The notes beneath the pieces are model-generated. The model made no database searches. It was not told the origin of the DNA and saw nothing but the letters and a program-made list of their open reading frames with translations. A DNA stretch of 64,000 bases, taken from assembly GCA_943370295.1 (NCBI GenBank), contig CALRQL020000012.1, positions 1 to 64,000 on the forward strand, in the 5' to 3' direction. The position numbers and the translations under genes were made by a program. Origin of the DNA: SB11 sp943370295. GTDB lineage: Bacteria; Bacteroidota; Bacteroidia; UBA8524. Below are positions 42,369 to 50,653 of the stretch, piece by piece. Every line of letters begins with the position of its first letter. The stretch's first letter is position 1.

Positions 42369-43031
42369 CTATCTGCTTCCGAAAATGGAAGAGCCTATGC
42401 GCACCATAGTGCTACCTTCTTCAACCGCTATACTGTAATCTCCACTCATCCCCATGCTTATTTCTTTAAAAGCAGCAGAGTTGGCAAAAAAGCGGGTTTT
42501 CAGTTCGTCGAAAAGTTGTTTTAACGCTCTAAACTCACCACGCACCTGGCTTTCATCATCAGTTAACGTTGCCATACCCATTACTCCGCAAATTTGTACG
42601 TGAGTTAGTGCTTTAAAGGCATCGCTATTAAGCATTTCAGTTACTTCGTTTTTGTCAAAACCAAACTTGGTCTCTTCTTGGGCAATGTGTATTTGCAACA
42701 AGCAGTTTAGCGTCTTTCCTGCTTTTACAGCTTGTTTATCAATTTCTTGTAAAAGCTTAAAACTATCCACGCCGTGTATCAGATGCACAAAAGCGGCCAT
42801 GTACTTTATCTTATTGCTTTGCAAATGGCCAATCATGTGCCACTCAATATCAGCAGGAAGTTGTGGTTGCTTATCGGCAAGTTCTTGTACGCGGTTTTCT
42901 CCAAAGGCTCTTTGGCCCGCATTATAAGCTTCTTGAATATCGCTTACGGGTTTGAATTTTGAAACAGCTACCAATTTCACGCCCTCAGGCAATTGGGTTT
43001 TTATGCGGGTTAAATTTTGTGCGATACTCAT
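42369..43031 (-). CDS. YggS-family PLP homeostasis protein
   Basis: A 220-residue PLP-binding protein of the YggS/PROSC family, alanine-racemase fold without racemase partner domain. The PLP lysine is in LVAVSKFKP near residue 25; AFGENRVQEL, EWHMIGHLQSNK and the C-terminal GMSGDYSIAVEEGSTMVRIGSSIFG complete the pattern. It buffers pyridoxal phosphate in the cytosol. It is divergent from the DUF4296 gene (29 bases between the starts). Confidence 0.93.
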   Translation of the reverse strand: MSIAQNLTRIKTQLPEGVKLVAVSKFKPVSDIQEAYNAGQRAFGENRVQELADKQPQLPADIEWHMIGHLQSNKIKYMAAFVHLIHGVDSFKLLQEIDKQAVKAGKTLNCLLQIHIAQEETKFGFDKNEVTEMLNSDAFKALTHVQICGVMGMATLTDDESQVRGEFRALKQLFDELKTRFFANSAAFKEISMGMSGDYSIAVEEGSTMVRIGSSIFGSR

Positions 43032-43060
43032 TTTGGAATTATAGTTGCTAATATTGCAGC

Positions 43061-43393
43061 ATGCTTAAACACTTTGCCGCAATATTAGTTTTCACTATTG
43101 TATTAGTTGGGTGCAAAAATACACCCGAAGGCATTTTGGATAAAGAAAAAATGATAGCAGTTTATACTGACATTCATATTGCTGAAGGCAGGCTGCGTAC
43201 AGTGGGTATTTTTGCCGATTCAGCCAAGTTGATGGCGCCTGTGTTGTACGACGAAGTATACCGCACCCATCAAATATCTCGCGAAGAGTTTATAAAATCA
43301 TACAATTACTATCAAAGTAATCCTAAAGAATTTGAGGCGATTATTGACAGAGTACTTGAAGAACTGAGCAAAAAAGAAAGCGGAATTAAATAG
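43061..43393 (+). CDS. DUF4296 lipoprotein
   Basis: A 110-residue lipoprotein (lipobox VLVGC). The mature part KNTPEGILDKEKMIAVYTDIHIAEGRL, then YDEVYRTHQISREEFIKSYNYYQSNPKEFEAIIDRVLEEL, matches DUF4296, found in Bacteroidota and of unknown function. All-helical and probably periplasmic or outer-membrane associated. It is followed by the tandem repeat region. Confidence 0.85.
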   Translation: MLKHFAAILVFTIVLVGCKNTPEGILDKEKMIAVYTDIHIAEGRLRTVGIFADSAKLMAPVLYDEVYRTHQISREEFIKSYNYYQSNPKEFEAIIDRVLEELSKKESGIK

Positions 43394-43438
43394 GTGGTTG
43401 GTGATTAGGGATTGGTGGTTAGTGATTAGTTTGCGGTA

Positions 43439-43766
43439 TCTATCAATAGCATCGGGATTTATTCCCGATGGGCGCAACGTAATATCACAAGGATTTATTT
43501 TCGATATACAGATACAGCGGGTTGCCTCATTATACCGATGAACGGTCTTCTAATTTATTTCCGTTAAAATGGTTTCCATGCTATCATCTATCAATAGCAT
43601 CGGAATTTATTCCCGATGAGAGCAGAGTAATAGCACAAGGATTTATTCCAGATATGTAGGAACAACGGGTTGGCTTATTATATCGATGAACGGTCTTCGA
43701 ATTCATTTTAATTAAAACGGTTACCATTTTTACAATCTATCAATAGCATCGGGATTTATTCCCGAT
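43439..43766. repeat. Tandem 148-bp direct repeat with palindromic heads (about 2.2 copies)
   Basis: Three copies of a sequence beginning TCTATCAATAGCATCGG start at 43439, 43587 and 43736, a period of 148-149 bases; the third stops after about 31 bases. Copies 1 and 2 also share CACAAGGATTTATT, ACGGGTTGGCTTATTATA-like, and CGATGAACGGTCTTC segments. Each head contains ATCGGGA and TCCCGAT arms (copy 2 has A for G once), a 7-base inverted repeat. Directly upstream (43392-43430) lies a short GGTTGGTGATTAG-like tandem. No reading frame explains the block; it fills the 438-base gap between DUF4296 and DUF1015. The partial third copy ends just upstream of the DUF1015 gene. Confidence 0.85.
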
Positions 43767-43831
43767 TGATAATTGGCATAAAAAATTGCCCGACAAGGTA
43801 TAAATTAGCACCCCGAAAACCGATTACAGAT

Positions 43832-45070
43832 TTGGCAAAAGTTATACCCTTTAAGGCCCTGCGTCCACGCCCTGATTTGGCGCAAGTGGTTAGCAGCCGC
43901 AGTTACGATACTAATCATAACCACATCAGCCGCGAAATAATGGCAAGGAACGAATACTCGTACCTGCACGTAGTTAAACCCCATTTGAATTTTAGCGACC
44001 CTGAACGGATACCCGAAAAGCATTTTCCTATTGCCCGTAAAAAGCTGGAAATTTTGGTTGATGAGGGGGTATTGAAAAAAGACGAGCAGCCTGCTTTTTA
44101 TTTACACCAGATTACTGATAACATACGTCATATAGTTTATAACGGTATAGTAGGACTGGCCTCGGTAGAAGATTATCTTAATAACCACATAAAAAAGCAC
44201 GAACACACCCTTACCAAAAAAGAGATGGGTTTAGTGCATCATGTGGAGTATGTGAAGGCAGTGGGAGAACCTGTATTACTTACTTTTGAAGCGGGTGAAT
44301 GGTACGACCATTTGGTGGTTGAAACCACAGCTTTTAAACCTGAGTACGATTTTACCAGTGACGATGGTTTGCAGCATCGTTTGTGGGTAATAAGCAATGC
44401 AGAAGCAGTGAACAGTATTAGCCAAAATATGGCCGCAGCAGGCGATTTGTACATTGCCGACGGACACCATCGTACTGCATCTGCGGCAAGGTACTGCGAA
44501 ATGCAGCGCGAAAAAGGAGCAGGAAGCAACGATGCATGTTGTTATTTTTTGGCCTATATGATACCGGCTGATAAGATAAAGGTGTTTGAGTTTAACCGAT
44601 TGGTGAAAAATCTTGGAGGGCTTACCAAGCATGAATTTTTTGAGAAGTTGAAGGTCGATTTTGACGTGTATGAAATTGGTCGCGCCAAACTAAGGGTGAA
44701 AAAGAAAAACTTTCAGTTTGGGATGTATATGGAAGGGAAATGGTACGGACTTGATTACAAGCAAGAAACTGAGGCCAATGATGTTTTAGGAAACCTTGAT
44801 GTATCTATACTTGAAAACCATGTGTTGAAACCCATCTTAAGCATACAGGATAGTAAAACCGATGATCGTTTATCGTTTATTGATGGTACCAAAGGCATTA
44901 GCCGTTTGCAAGAGTTGGTTGATAATGGTGATTATGCCTTAGCGTTTTCGCTGTATCCAACTAAAATTGAAGAGGTGATTGCTGTTGCTGATAAAGGTTT
45001 GGTAATGCCCCCAAAATCAACGTGGTTTGAGCCAAAACTGCGTACAGGTTTATTAATTCACGAAGTGTAA
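43832..45070 (+). CDS. DUF1015 family protein
   Basis: A 412-residue protein of the DUF1015 family: AKVIPFKALRPRPDLAQVVSSRSYDTNH, YLHVVKPHLNFSDPERIPEKHFPIARKKLEI, and IADGHHRTASAARYCEM, the conserved centre. Function is unknown; the family is often near phosphoserine or D-lactate genes elsewhere. I place the start at TTG 43832, which gives the usual (M)AKVIPFKALRP beginning; no ATG lies in frame upstream. The longer frame starting at a TTG at 43766 would run out of the repeat block and adds no family sequence. The region from the repeat to the start is short (65 bases). Confidence 0.85.
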   Translation: MAKVIPFKALRPRPDLAQVVSSRSYDTNHNHISREIMARNEYSYLHVVKPHLNFSDPERIPEKHFPIARKKLEILVDEGVLKKDEQPAFYLHQITDNIRHIVYNGIVGLASVEDYLNNHIKKHEHTLTKKEMGLVHHVEYVKAVGEPVLLTFEAGEWYDHLVVETTAFKPEYDFTSDDGLQHRLWVISNAEAVNSISQNMAAAGDLYIADGHHRTASAARYCEMQREKGAGSNDACCYFLAYMIPADKIKVFEFNRLVKNLGGLTKHEFFEKLKVDFDVYEIGRAKLRVKKKNFQFGMYMEGKWYGLDYKQETEANDVLGNLDVSILENHVLKPILSIQDSKTDDRLSFIDGTKGISRLQELVDNGDYALAFSLYPTKIEEVIAVADKGLVMPPKSTWFEPKLRTGLLIHEV

Positions 45071-45078
45071 TAAAAGTA

Positions 45079-45109
45079 AACCGGGACTATCATCCCGACA
45101 CTCCCGGTT
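45079..45109 (+). other. Hairpin after the DUF1015 gene
   Basis: AACCGGGA (45079-45086) pairs perfectly with TCCCGGTT (45102-45109), loop 15 bases, eight bases after the stop. An inner CGGGA/TCCCG pairing is also possible. There is no T run, so termination by this hairpin alone is doubtful. Confidence 0.45.
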
Positions 45110-45232
45110 CAACAAAATATTAAGCCTATGATCATTTGTATAAACAGACGTTGTTTTACATTGTTTTGTTGGTCAATGGTTTAATATTAAATATTCACAA
45201 TCTTTATTCGTTTGGCACGTTCATAAACCAAC

Positions 45233-45844
45233 ATGATGGGCAGAATAATTTTAATAGTATTAGCGGTTTATGCAATAGGATGCACCACCAATGCAGGTAC
45301 CAACCCAAAAAAAGATGCGTCAACTATAGCGCAAACCGATAGCATTTATACCAACTATCATCGTAAAGCTCAGCGGGTGATAGACTCATTAAAACTTGAC
45401 AAGGAGAAGGTTTATATTAAGGTGAGTAAGAGTAGCTACTTGTTGCAACTTAAAATAGGAGAGGTGGTGATTAAAGGATATCCGGTTGTATTGGGTTTTG
45501 ACCCGATAAGCGACAAGAGACAAGAGGGAGATGGTTGTACACCCGAAGGCACATTTAAAATTCAAAGCAAATACCCGCACAAAAGCTGGAGCAAGTTTAT
45601 TTGGTTTGATTATCCTAACGATGAGAGCAGAAAAAAATTTGAGGCTCGTAAAAAGAAGGGCGAAATACCTAAGAATGCCCGTATAGGCGGTGAAGTAGGG
45701 ATACATGGTGTACCGGATAAGGACGACCGCATTATTGACCAAAAAATTAACTGGACTTTGGGCTGCGTATCGCTTAAAACCGCTGATATTAATGAGATTT
45801 ACAGCCTTGTTAAAGTAGGCACTAAGGTGGTGATAGAACACTAA
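45233..45844 (+). CDS. L,D-transpeptidase (YkuD domain) lipoprotein
   Basis: A 203-residue exported protein with a possible lipobox (AVYAIGC). The YkuD domain is clear: VYIKVSKSSYLLQLKIGE, DGCTPEGTFKIQSKYPH, GEVGIHGVPDKDDRII and the catalytic INWTLGCVSLKTADINEIY (nucleophile Cys in TLGC; upstream His in IHG). It would form or exchange 3-3 crosslinks, or anchor proteins, in peptidoglycan. The HG and C motifs are close to, but not identical with, the SHGCIR form of E. coli enzymes. Two adjacent ATGs (45233, 45236) are possible. Confidence 0.85.
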   Translation: MMGRIILIVLAVYAIGCTTNAGTNPKKDASTIAQTDSIYTNYHRKAQRVIDSLKLDKEKVYIKVSKSSYLLQLKIGEVVIKGYPVVLGFDPISDKRQEGDGCTPEGTFKIQSKYPHKSWSKFIWFDYPNDESRKKFEARKKKGEIPKNARIGGEVGIHGVPDKDDRIIDQKINWTLGCVSLKTADINEIYSLVKVGTKVVIEH

Positions 45845-45933
45845 CTGAAAATCATAACTTTCTCTTTTTAAGTAACTTGAAATTTATTGCTACAAATAAG
45901 CTAAAAACCTTTAATGTTTAGCTGTAAAAAAAG

Positions 45934-45962
45934 TTGTTCGTATTAAAATTTTATTAGATTTG
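45934..45962 (+). promoter_or_regulatory. Promoter of the nqr operon
   Basis: TTG at 45934-45936 and TAGATTTG at 45955-45962 are 18 bases apart, near the Bacteroidota consensus. The nqrA ATG is 77 bases downstream, giving a leader of roughly 70 bases. Confidence 0.55.
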
Positions 45963-46039
45963 TCTCGGTTTAAACTAACCACAAACATTTATTTTTATCA
46001 TCGGTTAACCATATAAGGTAACTACTTGGTAATACGCTC

Positions 46040-47395
46040 ATGAGTAAAACAATAAAACTCACAAAAGGGTACGACATTAAACTGGTTGGTGACGTATCCG
46101 CCAACACGGGCAGTTTTGATACACCCAAAACCTATTCAGTTAAACCAACTGATTTTGTTGGCCTATCCCCCAAACTTAAAGTTGAAATCGGTGCGGAAGT
46201 AAAAGCAGGTTCACCCTTGTTTTTCATTAAAGAAATGCCCGAAGTTATGATTACATCGCCCGTTAGTGGAGAAGTAATCGAAATCAACCGCGGTGCAAAA
46301 AGGGCTATTTTGGAGATAAAAATCCTAGCTGACAGCAAAATGGCTTACGAGCAATTTGCAATGGGTGACCCCAACGGTATGGATGCTGCAACGGTTAAAC
46401 AAACACTATTAAACAGCGGTGCTTGGGCAACTATTAAGCAGCGTCCGTTTACCAAAATTGCAAACCCTGCCGAAACCCCCAAAAATATTTTTATTTCCGG
46501 GTTCGATAGTAGTCCGTTAGCACCTGATTATAATTATATACTTAACGGTAGGGATGATGATTTTCAATGGGGTATTAATGCACTTGCAAAACTTACCTCA
46601 GGCAAAATATACCTAAACCTTAAAGCAGGTGTACAGGCATGTAGTGCTTTTGCAAACGCCAAAGGAGTTGAAATCTATAATTTCAGTGGTCCACACCCTG
46701 CGGGTAATGTAGGCGTACAAATACATCACATTTCCCCCATAAGTAAAGGAGATATTATATGGACGGTGAACCCCGAAGATGTGGCTAACATAGGTAAGCT
46801 TTTCAAAGAAGGTAAATACGAGGCCGACCGAACTGTAGCTCTTACAGGCTCAGAAGTGAACGAAAGTGTCCGTAAATACTATAAAGTAAAAGCAGGTGCT
46901 TGTGTTGAAACCTTGTTGAATAACAATTTAAACGCAGGTAACAATCGTATTATCAGTGGTAATGTGCTTACAGGTAAAAAAATTGCTGCAAACGGATATT
47001 TAGGTTTTTACGACCATCAGATTACTGTAATACCCGAAGGCGAAGACCCTGAGTTTTTAGGTTGGTTGATACCATCATACTCGCGTCCAAGTATTTCAAA
47101 AACCTTCCTTTCATACCTCAACCCCAACAAGAAGTTTACAGTAAATACCAATATGCACGGCGAAGAGCGTGCGTTTGTAGTTACCGGAGAATATGAAAAA
47201 GTATTGCCAATGGACATATTGCCCCAGTATTTGCTAAAAGCAATTTTAGCAAACGACCTTGAGGCAATGGAAGCCCTTGGTTTGCTGGAGTTGGATGAAG
47301 AAGATATGGCATTGTGTGAGTTTGTTTGCACCTCAAAGATGCCTATCCAGAAGTTAATCCGCGAAGGTTTGGCTGTATTAGAAAAAGAAGGTTAA
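46040..47395 (+). CDS. nqrA: Na+-translocating NADH:quinone reductase subunit A
   Basis: A 451-residue peripheral subunit: KTIKLTKGYDIKLVGDV at the start, then PVSGEVIEINRGAKRAILEIKI (a barrel-sandwich-like motif), GPHPAGNVGVQIHHISPI and GYLGFYDHQITVIPEGEDPEFLGWL. NqrA takes part in quinone binding at the cytoplasmic side of the Nqr complex. It heads a complete nqrABCDEF operon. Confidence 0.96.
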   Translation: MSKTIKLTKGYDIKLVGDVSANTGSFDTPKTYSVKPTDFVGLSPKLKVEIGAEVKAGSPLFFIKEMPEVMITSPVSGEVIEINRGAKRAILEIKILADSKMAYEQFAMGDPNGMDAATVKQTLLNSGAWATIKQRPFTKIANPAETPKNIFISGFDSSPLAPDYNYILNGRDDDFQWGINALAKLTSGKIYLNLKAGVQACSAFANAKGVEIYNFSGPHPAGNVGVQIHHISPISKGDIIWTVNPEDVANIGKLFKEGKYEADRTVALTGSEVNESVRKYYKVKAGACVETLLNNNLNAGNNRIISGNVLTGKKIAANGYLGFYDHQITVIPEGEDPEFLGWLIPSYSRPSISKTFLSYLNPNKKFTVNTNMHGEERAFVVTGEYEKVLPMDILPQYLLKAILANDLEAMEALGLLELDEEDMALCEFVCTSKMPIQKLIREGLAVLEKEG

Positions 47396-47425
47396 TCATT
47401 AATTTGAAGTAAGTTATATCAAGCA

Positions 47426-48601
47426 ATGAAGTTTCTTCAAAAACAATTAGATAAAATAAGACCCAACTTTCAAAAAGGGGGTAAGTTTTATTGGTTGCAC
47501 TCAACCTTTGATGCTACCGAAACCTTCCTTTTTGTACCGGGCGAAACCACCCACAACGGGGCACACATTCGCGATGGCGTTGATTTGAAACGTACAATGT
47601 TTACGGTGATAATAGCCATGCTGCCCGTATTATTATTTGGTTTGTGGAATACAGGTTACCAGCATTTTGTAGCGTTAGGCAAAGCAGATACAGCATCGTT
47701 ACTGGATTGCTTTGGTTTTGGCTTATTACAAGTGCTGCCAATTATCATCGTATCGTATGCGGTGGGTTTGGGTATAGAGTTTTTCTTTTGCCAGATAAAA
47801 GGCCACAAAGTAAACGAGGGCTTTTTGGTTACGGGTATGTTGATACCCTTGTGTCTTCCTCCCACAATACCCTTGTGGATGGTAGCCGTAGGTACTGCAT
47901 TTGCCGTAATAATAGGTAAAGAGGTATTTGGAGGTACAGGGATGAACCTTTTGAATCCTGCGCTAACTGCCCGTGTGTTTTTGTTTTTTGCATATCCTGC
48001 ATACATGGCCGGTGAATACCGTGCAGACCAAGAATACATTTGGTATACAGCCAACCGTGCTGATGTTGCAGATGGTTTCAGTGGTGCTACCATATTAGCC
48101 CGTGCTGCCGAAGGTAAAGAACTAGGCTTCAGTGCTTGGGATGCGTTTATTGGCGCTATACCCGGTTCAGTGGGTGAAACTTCTACATTAGCGTGTTTAA
48201 TAGGTGCTGCAATACTTATTATTACCGGTGTGGGTAGCTGGCGTATTATGCTTTCTACTTTTGCCGGAGGTGCTGCAATGGGCTTTTTACTAAATGTGTT
48301 GACTCCATCACCCACTCACTTTATGGCCATGCCTTTTTATTACCACTTGGTGATAGGCGGGTTTGCTTTTGGGGCTATTTATATGGCTACCGACCCTGTA
48401 TCGGCAGCACAAACCGACCGTGGAAAACTGATATATGGTTTCTTAATTGGTATAATCTGTGTACTTATCAGGGTGTTTAACCCTGCTTATCCTGAGGGAA
48501 TGATGTTGGCAATATTGCTGATGAACATTTTTGCCCCGCTTATTGATTATTTTGTAGTAAACGCAAACAAAAAAAGGAGATTAGCCCGTGCAACGATCTA
48601 A
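47426..48601 (+). CDS. nqrB: Na+-translocating NADH:quinone reductase subunit B
   Basis: A 391-residue integral membrane subunit. The covalent FMN site is the Thr in SGATIL (about residue 216), and MATDPVSA is the conserved later motif. It carries FMN and riboflavin and is central to Na+ transfer. It ends 14 bases inside nqrC. Confidence 0.96.
   Translation: MKFLQKQLDKIRPNFQKGGKFYWLHSTFDATETFLFVPGETTHNGAHIRDGVDLKRTMFTVIIAMLPVLLFGLWNTGYQHFVALGKADTASLLDCFGFGLLQVLPIIIVSYAVGLGIEFFFCQIKGHKVNEGFLVTGMLIPLCLPPTIPLWMVAVGTAFAVIIGKEVFGGTGMNLLNPALTARVFLFFAYPAYMAGEYRADQEYIWYTANRADVADGFSGATILARAAEGKELGFSAWDAFIGAIPGSVGETSTLACLIGAAILIITGVGSWRIMLSTFAGGAAMGFLLNVLTPSPTHFMAMPFYYHLVIGGFAFGAIYMATDPVSAAQTDRGKLIYGFLIGIICVLIRVFNPAYPEGMMLAILLMNIFAPLIDYFVVNANKKRRLARATI
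48575..48579 (+). promoter_or_regulatory. Shine-Dalgarno sequence that sets a GTG start for nqrC
   Basis: AGGAG lies eight bases before the GTG at 48588, inside the end of nqrB. Strong SD sites are uncommon in this phylum, so its presence supports the GTG start and the gene overlap. Confidence 0.6.
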
Positions 48602-49316
48602 TACTTACATCCTGTTATATACCATTGCACTAACCGTTGTGTGCGGTGTAGCTCTTGCAATGACTAAAAAGGCTCTTAAGCCTGCACAGGATATGCAAAT
48701 TGAGTTGGAAAGGAAAAAGAACATCCTTTCAACCTTTATGACTTTGAAAGAAGGTGATAACCCCGAAAAAATATATGAAGCAAGGGTGAAGGCATTCGTA
48801 ATTGATGTAAATGGTAACAAGCTGGAGAATGAGGATGCTGCCAACATCAGTATTGAAAAAGAAAGTAAGAAACCGGTAGCCGAAAGAAAACTGCCCGTGT
48901 ATGAAATATCTGCCGACGGCGACCCCACTAAAGTAGAGTATTATGTAATACCTACGTTTGGTAAAGGGCTGTGGGATGTAATATCGTCATACATTTCAGT
49001 AAAAAGCGACGGTAAAACAATTAACGGGATAAGTTTTAACCACAAAGCCGAAACCCCAGGCTTGGGAGCACGTATCAAAGACGATGAAGCTGTTTATAGC
49101 CGCTACAAAGACAAAGTACTTTTTGATGGCAACAATCCTGTAGGTGTTGAGATGCAAAAAGGAGAAGGAAATAAATACGACGATCAGCCACACAAAGTTG
49201 ATGGTATGAGCGGCGCTACCCTTACCGGTAAAGGTGTAAACGCTATGATAAAAGAATACACCGGTGCGTATTCAAAATTTTTGCTAAGTAAACAACAAGC
49301 TACAGTAACCAAATAA
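48588..49316 (+). CDS. nqrC: Na+-translocating NADH:quinone reductase subunit C
   Basis: A 242-residue subunit with one N-terminal helix (TYILLYTIALTVVCGVALAM) and a periplasmic domain holding the covalent FMN Thr in DGMSGATLTGKGV near the C-terminus. FMN attachment needs an ApbE-type transferase, not seen in the window. Start is GTG, overlapping nqrB by 14 bases and preceded by a good SD site. The N-terminus QRSNTYILLY supports this start. Confidence 0.95.
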   Translation: MQRSNTYILLYTIALTVVCGVALAMTKKALKPAQDMQIELERKKNILSTFMTLKEGDNPEKIYEARVKAFVIDVNGNKLENEDAANISIEKESKKPVAERKLPVYEISADGDPTKVEYYVIPTFGKGLWDVISSYISVKSDGKTINGISFNHKAETPGLGARIKDDEAVYSRYKDKVLFDGNNPVGVEMQKGEGNKYDDQPHKVDGMSGATLTGKGVNAMIKEYTGAYSKFLLSKQQATVTK

Positions 49317-49320
49317 TTTT

Positions 49321-49989
49321 ATGAGTACTGAAACTTTAACGATAAAAAAAACTGCTGAGAAGAAGGAAGGGCTTTTCTCTAAGAAAAACCGTAAGCTTCT
49401 TACTGACCCTTTGGATAACAACAACCCTGTAACCGTGCAGATATTGGGTATATGCTCATCATTGGCGGTTACTGTACAGATGAAACCTGCATTTTTTATG
49501 TGCTTAGGTTTAACGTTTGTAACAGCGTTTTCAAACCTGTTCATATCCATGTTGCGTAATAGCATTCCTTCACGCATTCGTATTATCGTGCAATTGGCAA
49601 TAGTGTCGTTGTGGGTAATCTTGGTGGATGAGTTACTTAAAGCATACGTGTTTGAAGTATCAAAACAACTTTCGGTGTTTGTTGGTTTGATTATTACCAA
49701 CTGTATCGTAATGGGACGTTTAGAAGCCTACGCAATGGCAAATAAGCCCTGGCCTTCATTTTTAGATGGTATAGGTAACGGTATAGGCTATTCAGCTATA
49801 TTATTAACTCTTGCGTTTGTGCGTGAACTATTGGGTTCAGGCTCACTATGGGGTTACAAAATATTCGAAACTGCCGGCATTCCGTTTATTGGTAACGGTG
49901 TGTTAATGATGCCCGCAGGTGCTTGTTTACTTATTGGCGTACTTATATGGGCGCAGCGTGCCCGAAACGGATATACCGAAGCCGATTAA
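49321..49989 (+). CDS. nqrD: Na+-translocating NADH:quinone reductase subunit D
   Basis: A 222-residue membrane subunit. After a charged 30-residue N-terminal extension (TIKKTAEKKEGLFSKKNRKL) comes LTDPLDNNNPVTVQILGICSSLAVT and LVDELLKAYVFEVSKQLSVFVGLIITNCIVMGR, with the conserved Cys that helps bind a 2Fe-2S cluster shared with NqrE. Four bases after nqrC. Confidence 0.96.
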   Translation: MSTETLTIKKTAEKKEGLFSKKNRKLLTDPLDNNNPVTVQILGICSSLAVTVQMKPAFFMCLGLTFVTAFSNLFISMLRNSIPSRIRIIVQLAIVSLWVILVDELLKAYVFEVSKQLSVFVGLIITNCIVMGRLEAYAMANKPWPSFLDGIGNGIGYSAILLTLAFVRELLGSGSLWGYKIFETAGIPFIGNGVLMMPAGACLLIGVLIWAQRARNGYTEAD

Positions 49990-50019
49990 TTTTTAACCCG
50001 ATTTAAAAGAAGTAACGAA

Positions 50020-50631
50020 ATGGAATTAGCAAACCTGTTTATAAAGTCAGTATTTATTGACAATATGATTTTTGCCTACTTTTTGGGTATGTGCTCGTAT
50101 TTGGCCGTATCTAAAAAAGTAAGTACCGCCTTTGGTTTGGGGATGGCCGTAATATTTGTATTAGGCTTTACCATTCCGATTAACTGGTTGGTTCAAAACT
50201 ACTTTTTGAACGAAGGCGCAATGGCTTGGATAAGCCCTGATTTTGCAGATGTTGATCTTAGCTTTTTAAGTTTCATCGTGTTTATATCAGTAATTGCCGC
50301 ATTTACCCAATTAACTGAAATGGCGGTTGAAAAACTATCACCCTCATTATACAACTCATTGGGTATTTTCCTTCCACTTATTGCTGTAAACTGCTCAATA
50401 TTGGGAGGTGCTTTATTTATGTTGCAACGCCCCTACAACTTTGTTGAAGCTACTACCTTCGGGTTTGGTTCAGGGGTGGGTTGGATGCTTGCTATTGTTG
50501 CCCTTGCAGCTGTTAGAGAAAAACTAAAATATTCAGACGTTCCCAAACCTCTTAAGGGGTTGGGTATTACCTTCATCATAGTAGGTTTAATGTCGTTTGG
50601 CTTTTTAAGTTTTATGGGTTTTTCACTTTAA
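50020..50631 (+). CDS. nqrE: Na+-translocating NADH:quinone reductase subunit E
   Basis: A 203-residue membrane subunit: FIKSVFIDNMIFAYFLGMCSYLAVSKKV, and IFLPLIAVNCSILGGALFM with the conserved Cys pair that, with NqrD, binds the intramembrane iron site. It is paired with nqrD, from which it is separated by 30 bases. Confidence 0.96.
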   Translation: MELANLFIKSVFIDNMIFAYFLGMCSYLAVSKKVSTAFGLGMAVIFVLGFTIPINWLVQNYFLNEGAMAWISPDFADVDLSFLSFIVFISVIAAFTQLTEMAVEKLSPSLYNSLGIFLPLIAVNCSILGGALFMLQRPYNFVEATTFGFGSGVGWMLAIVALAAVREKLKYSDVPKPLKGLGITFIIVGLMSFGFLSFMGFSL

Positions 50632-50653
50632 TCACTTAGTAAACAATTAACGT

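Noticed and set aside
43439..43766. CRISPR array
   Set aside because: The units are 148 bp, diverged and have no short identical repeats with unique spacers.
43766..43831. Longer DUF1015 reading frame starting in the repeat block
   Set aside because: It starts with TTG inside the third repeat copy and adds residues without family similarity; the conserved AKVIPFKALRP start is at 43832.
45079..45109. Rho-independent terminator after DUF1015
   Set aside because: Good stem, but no T run follows; listed only as a hairpin.
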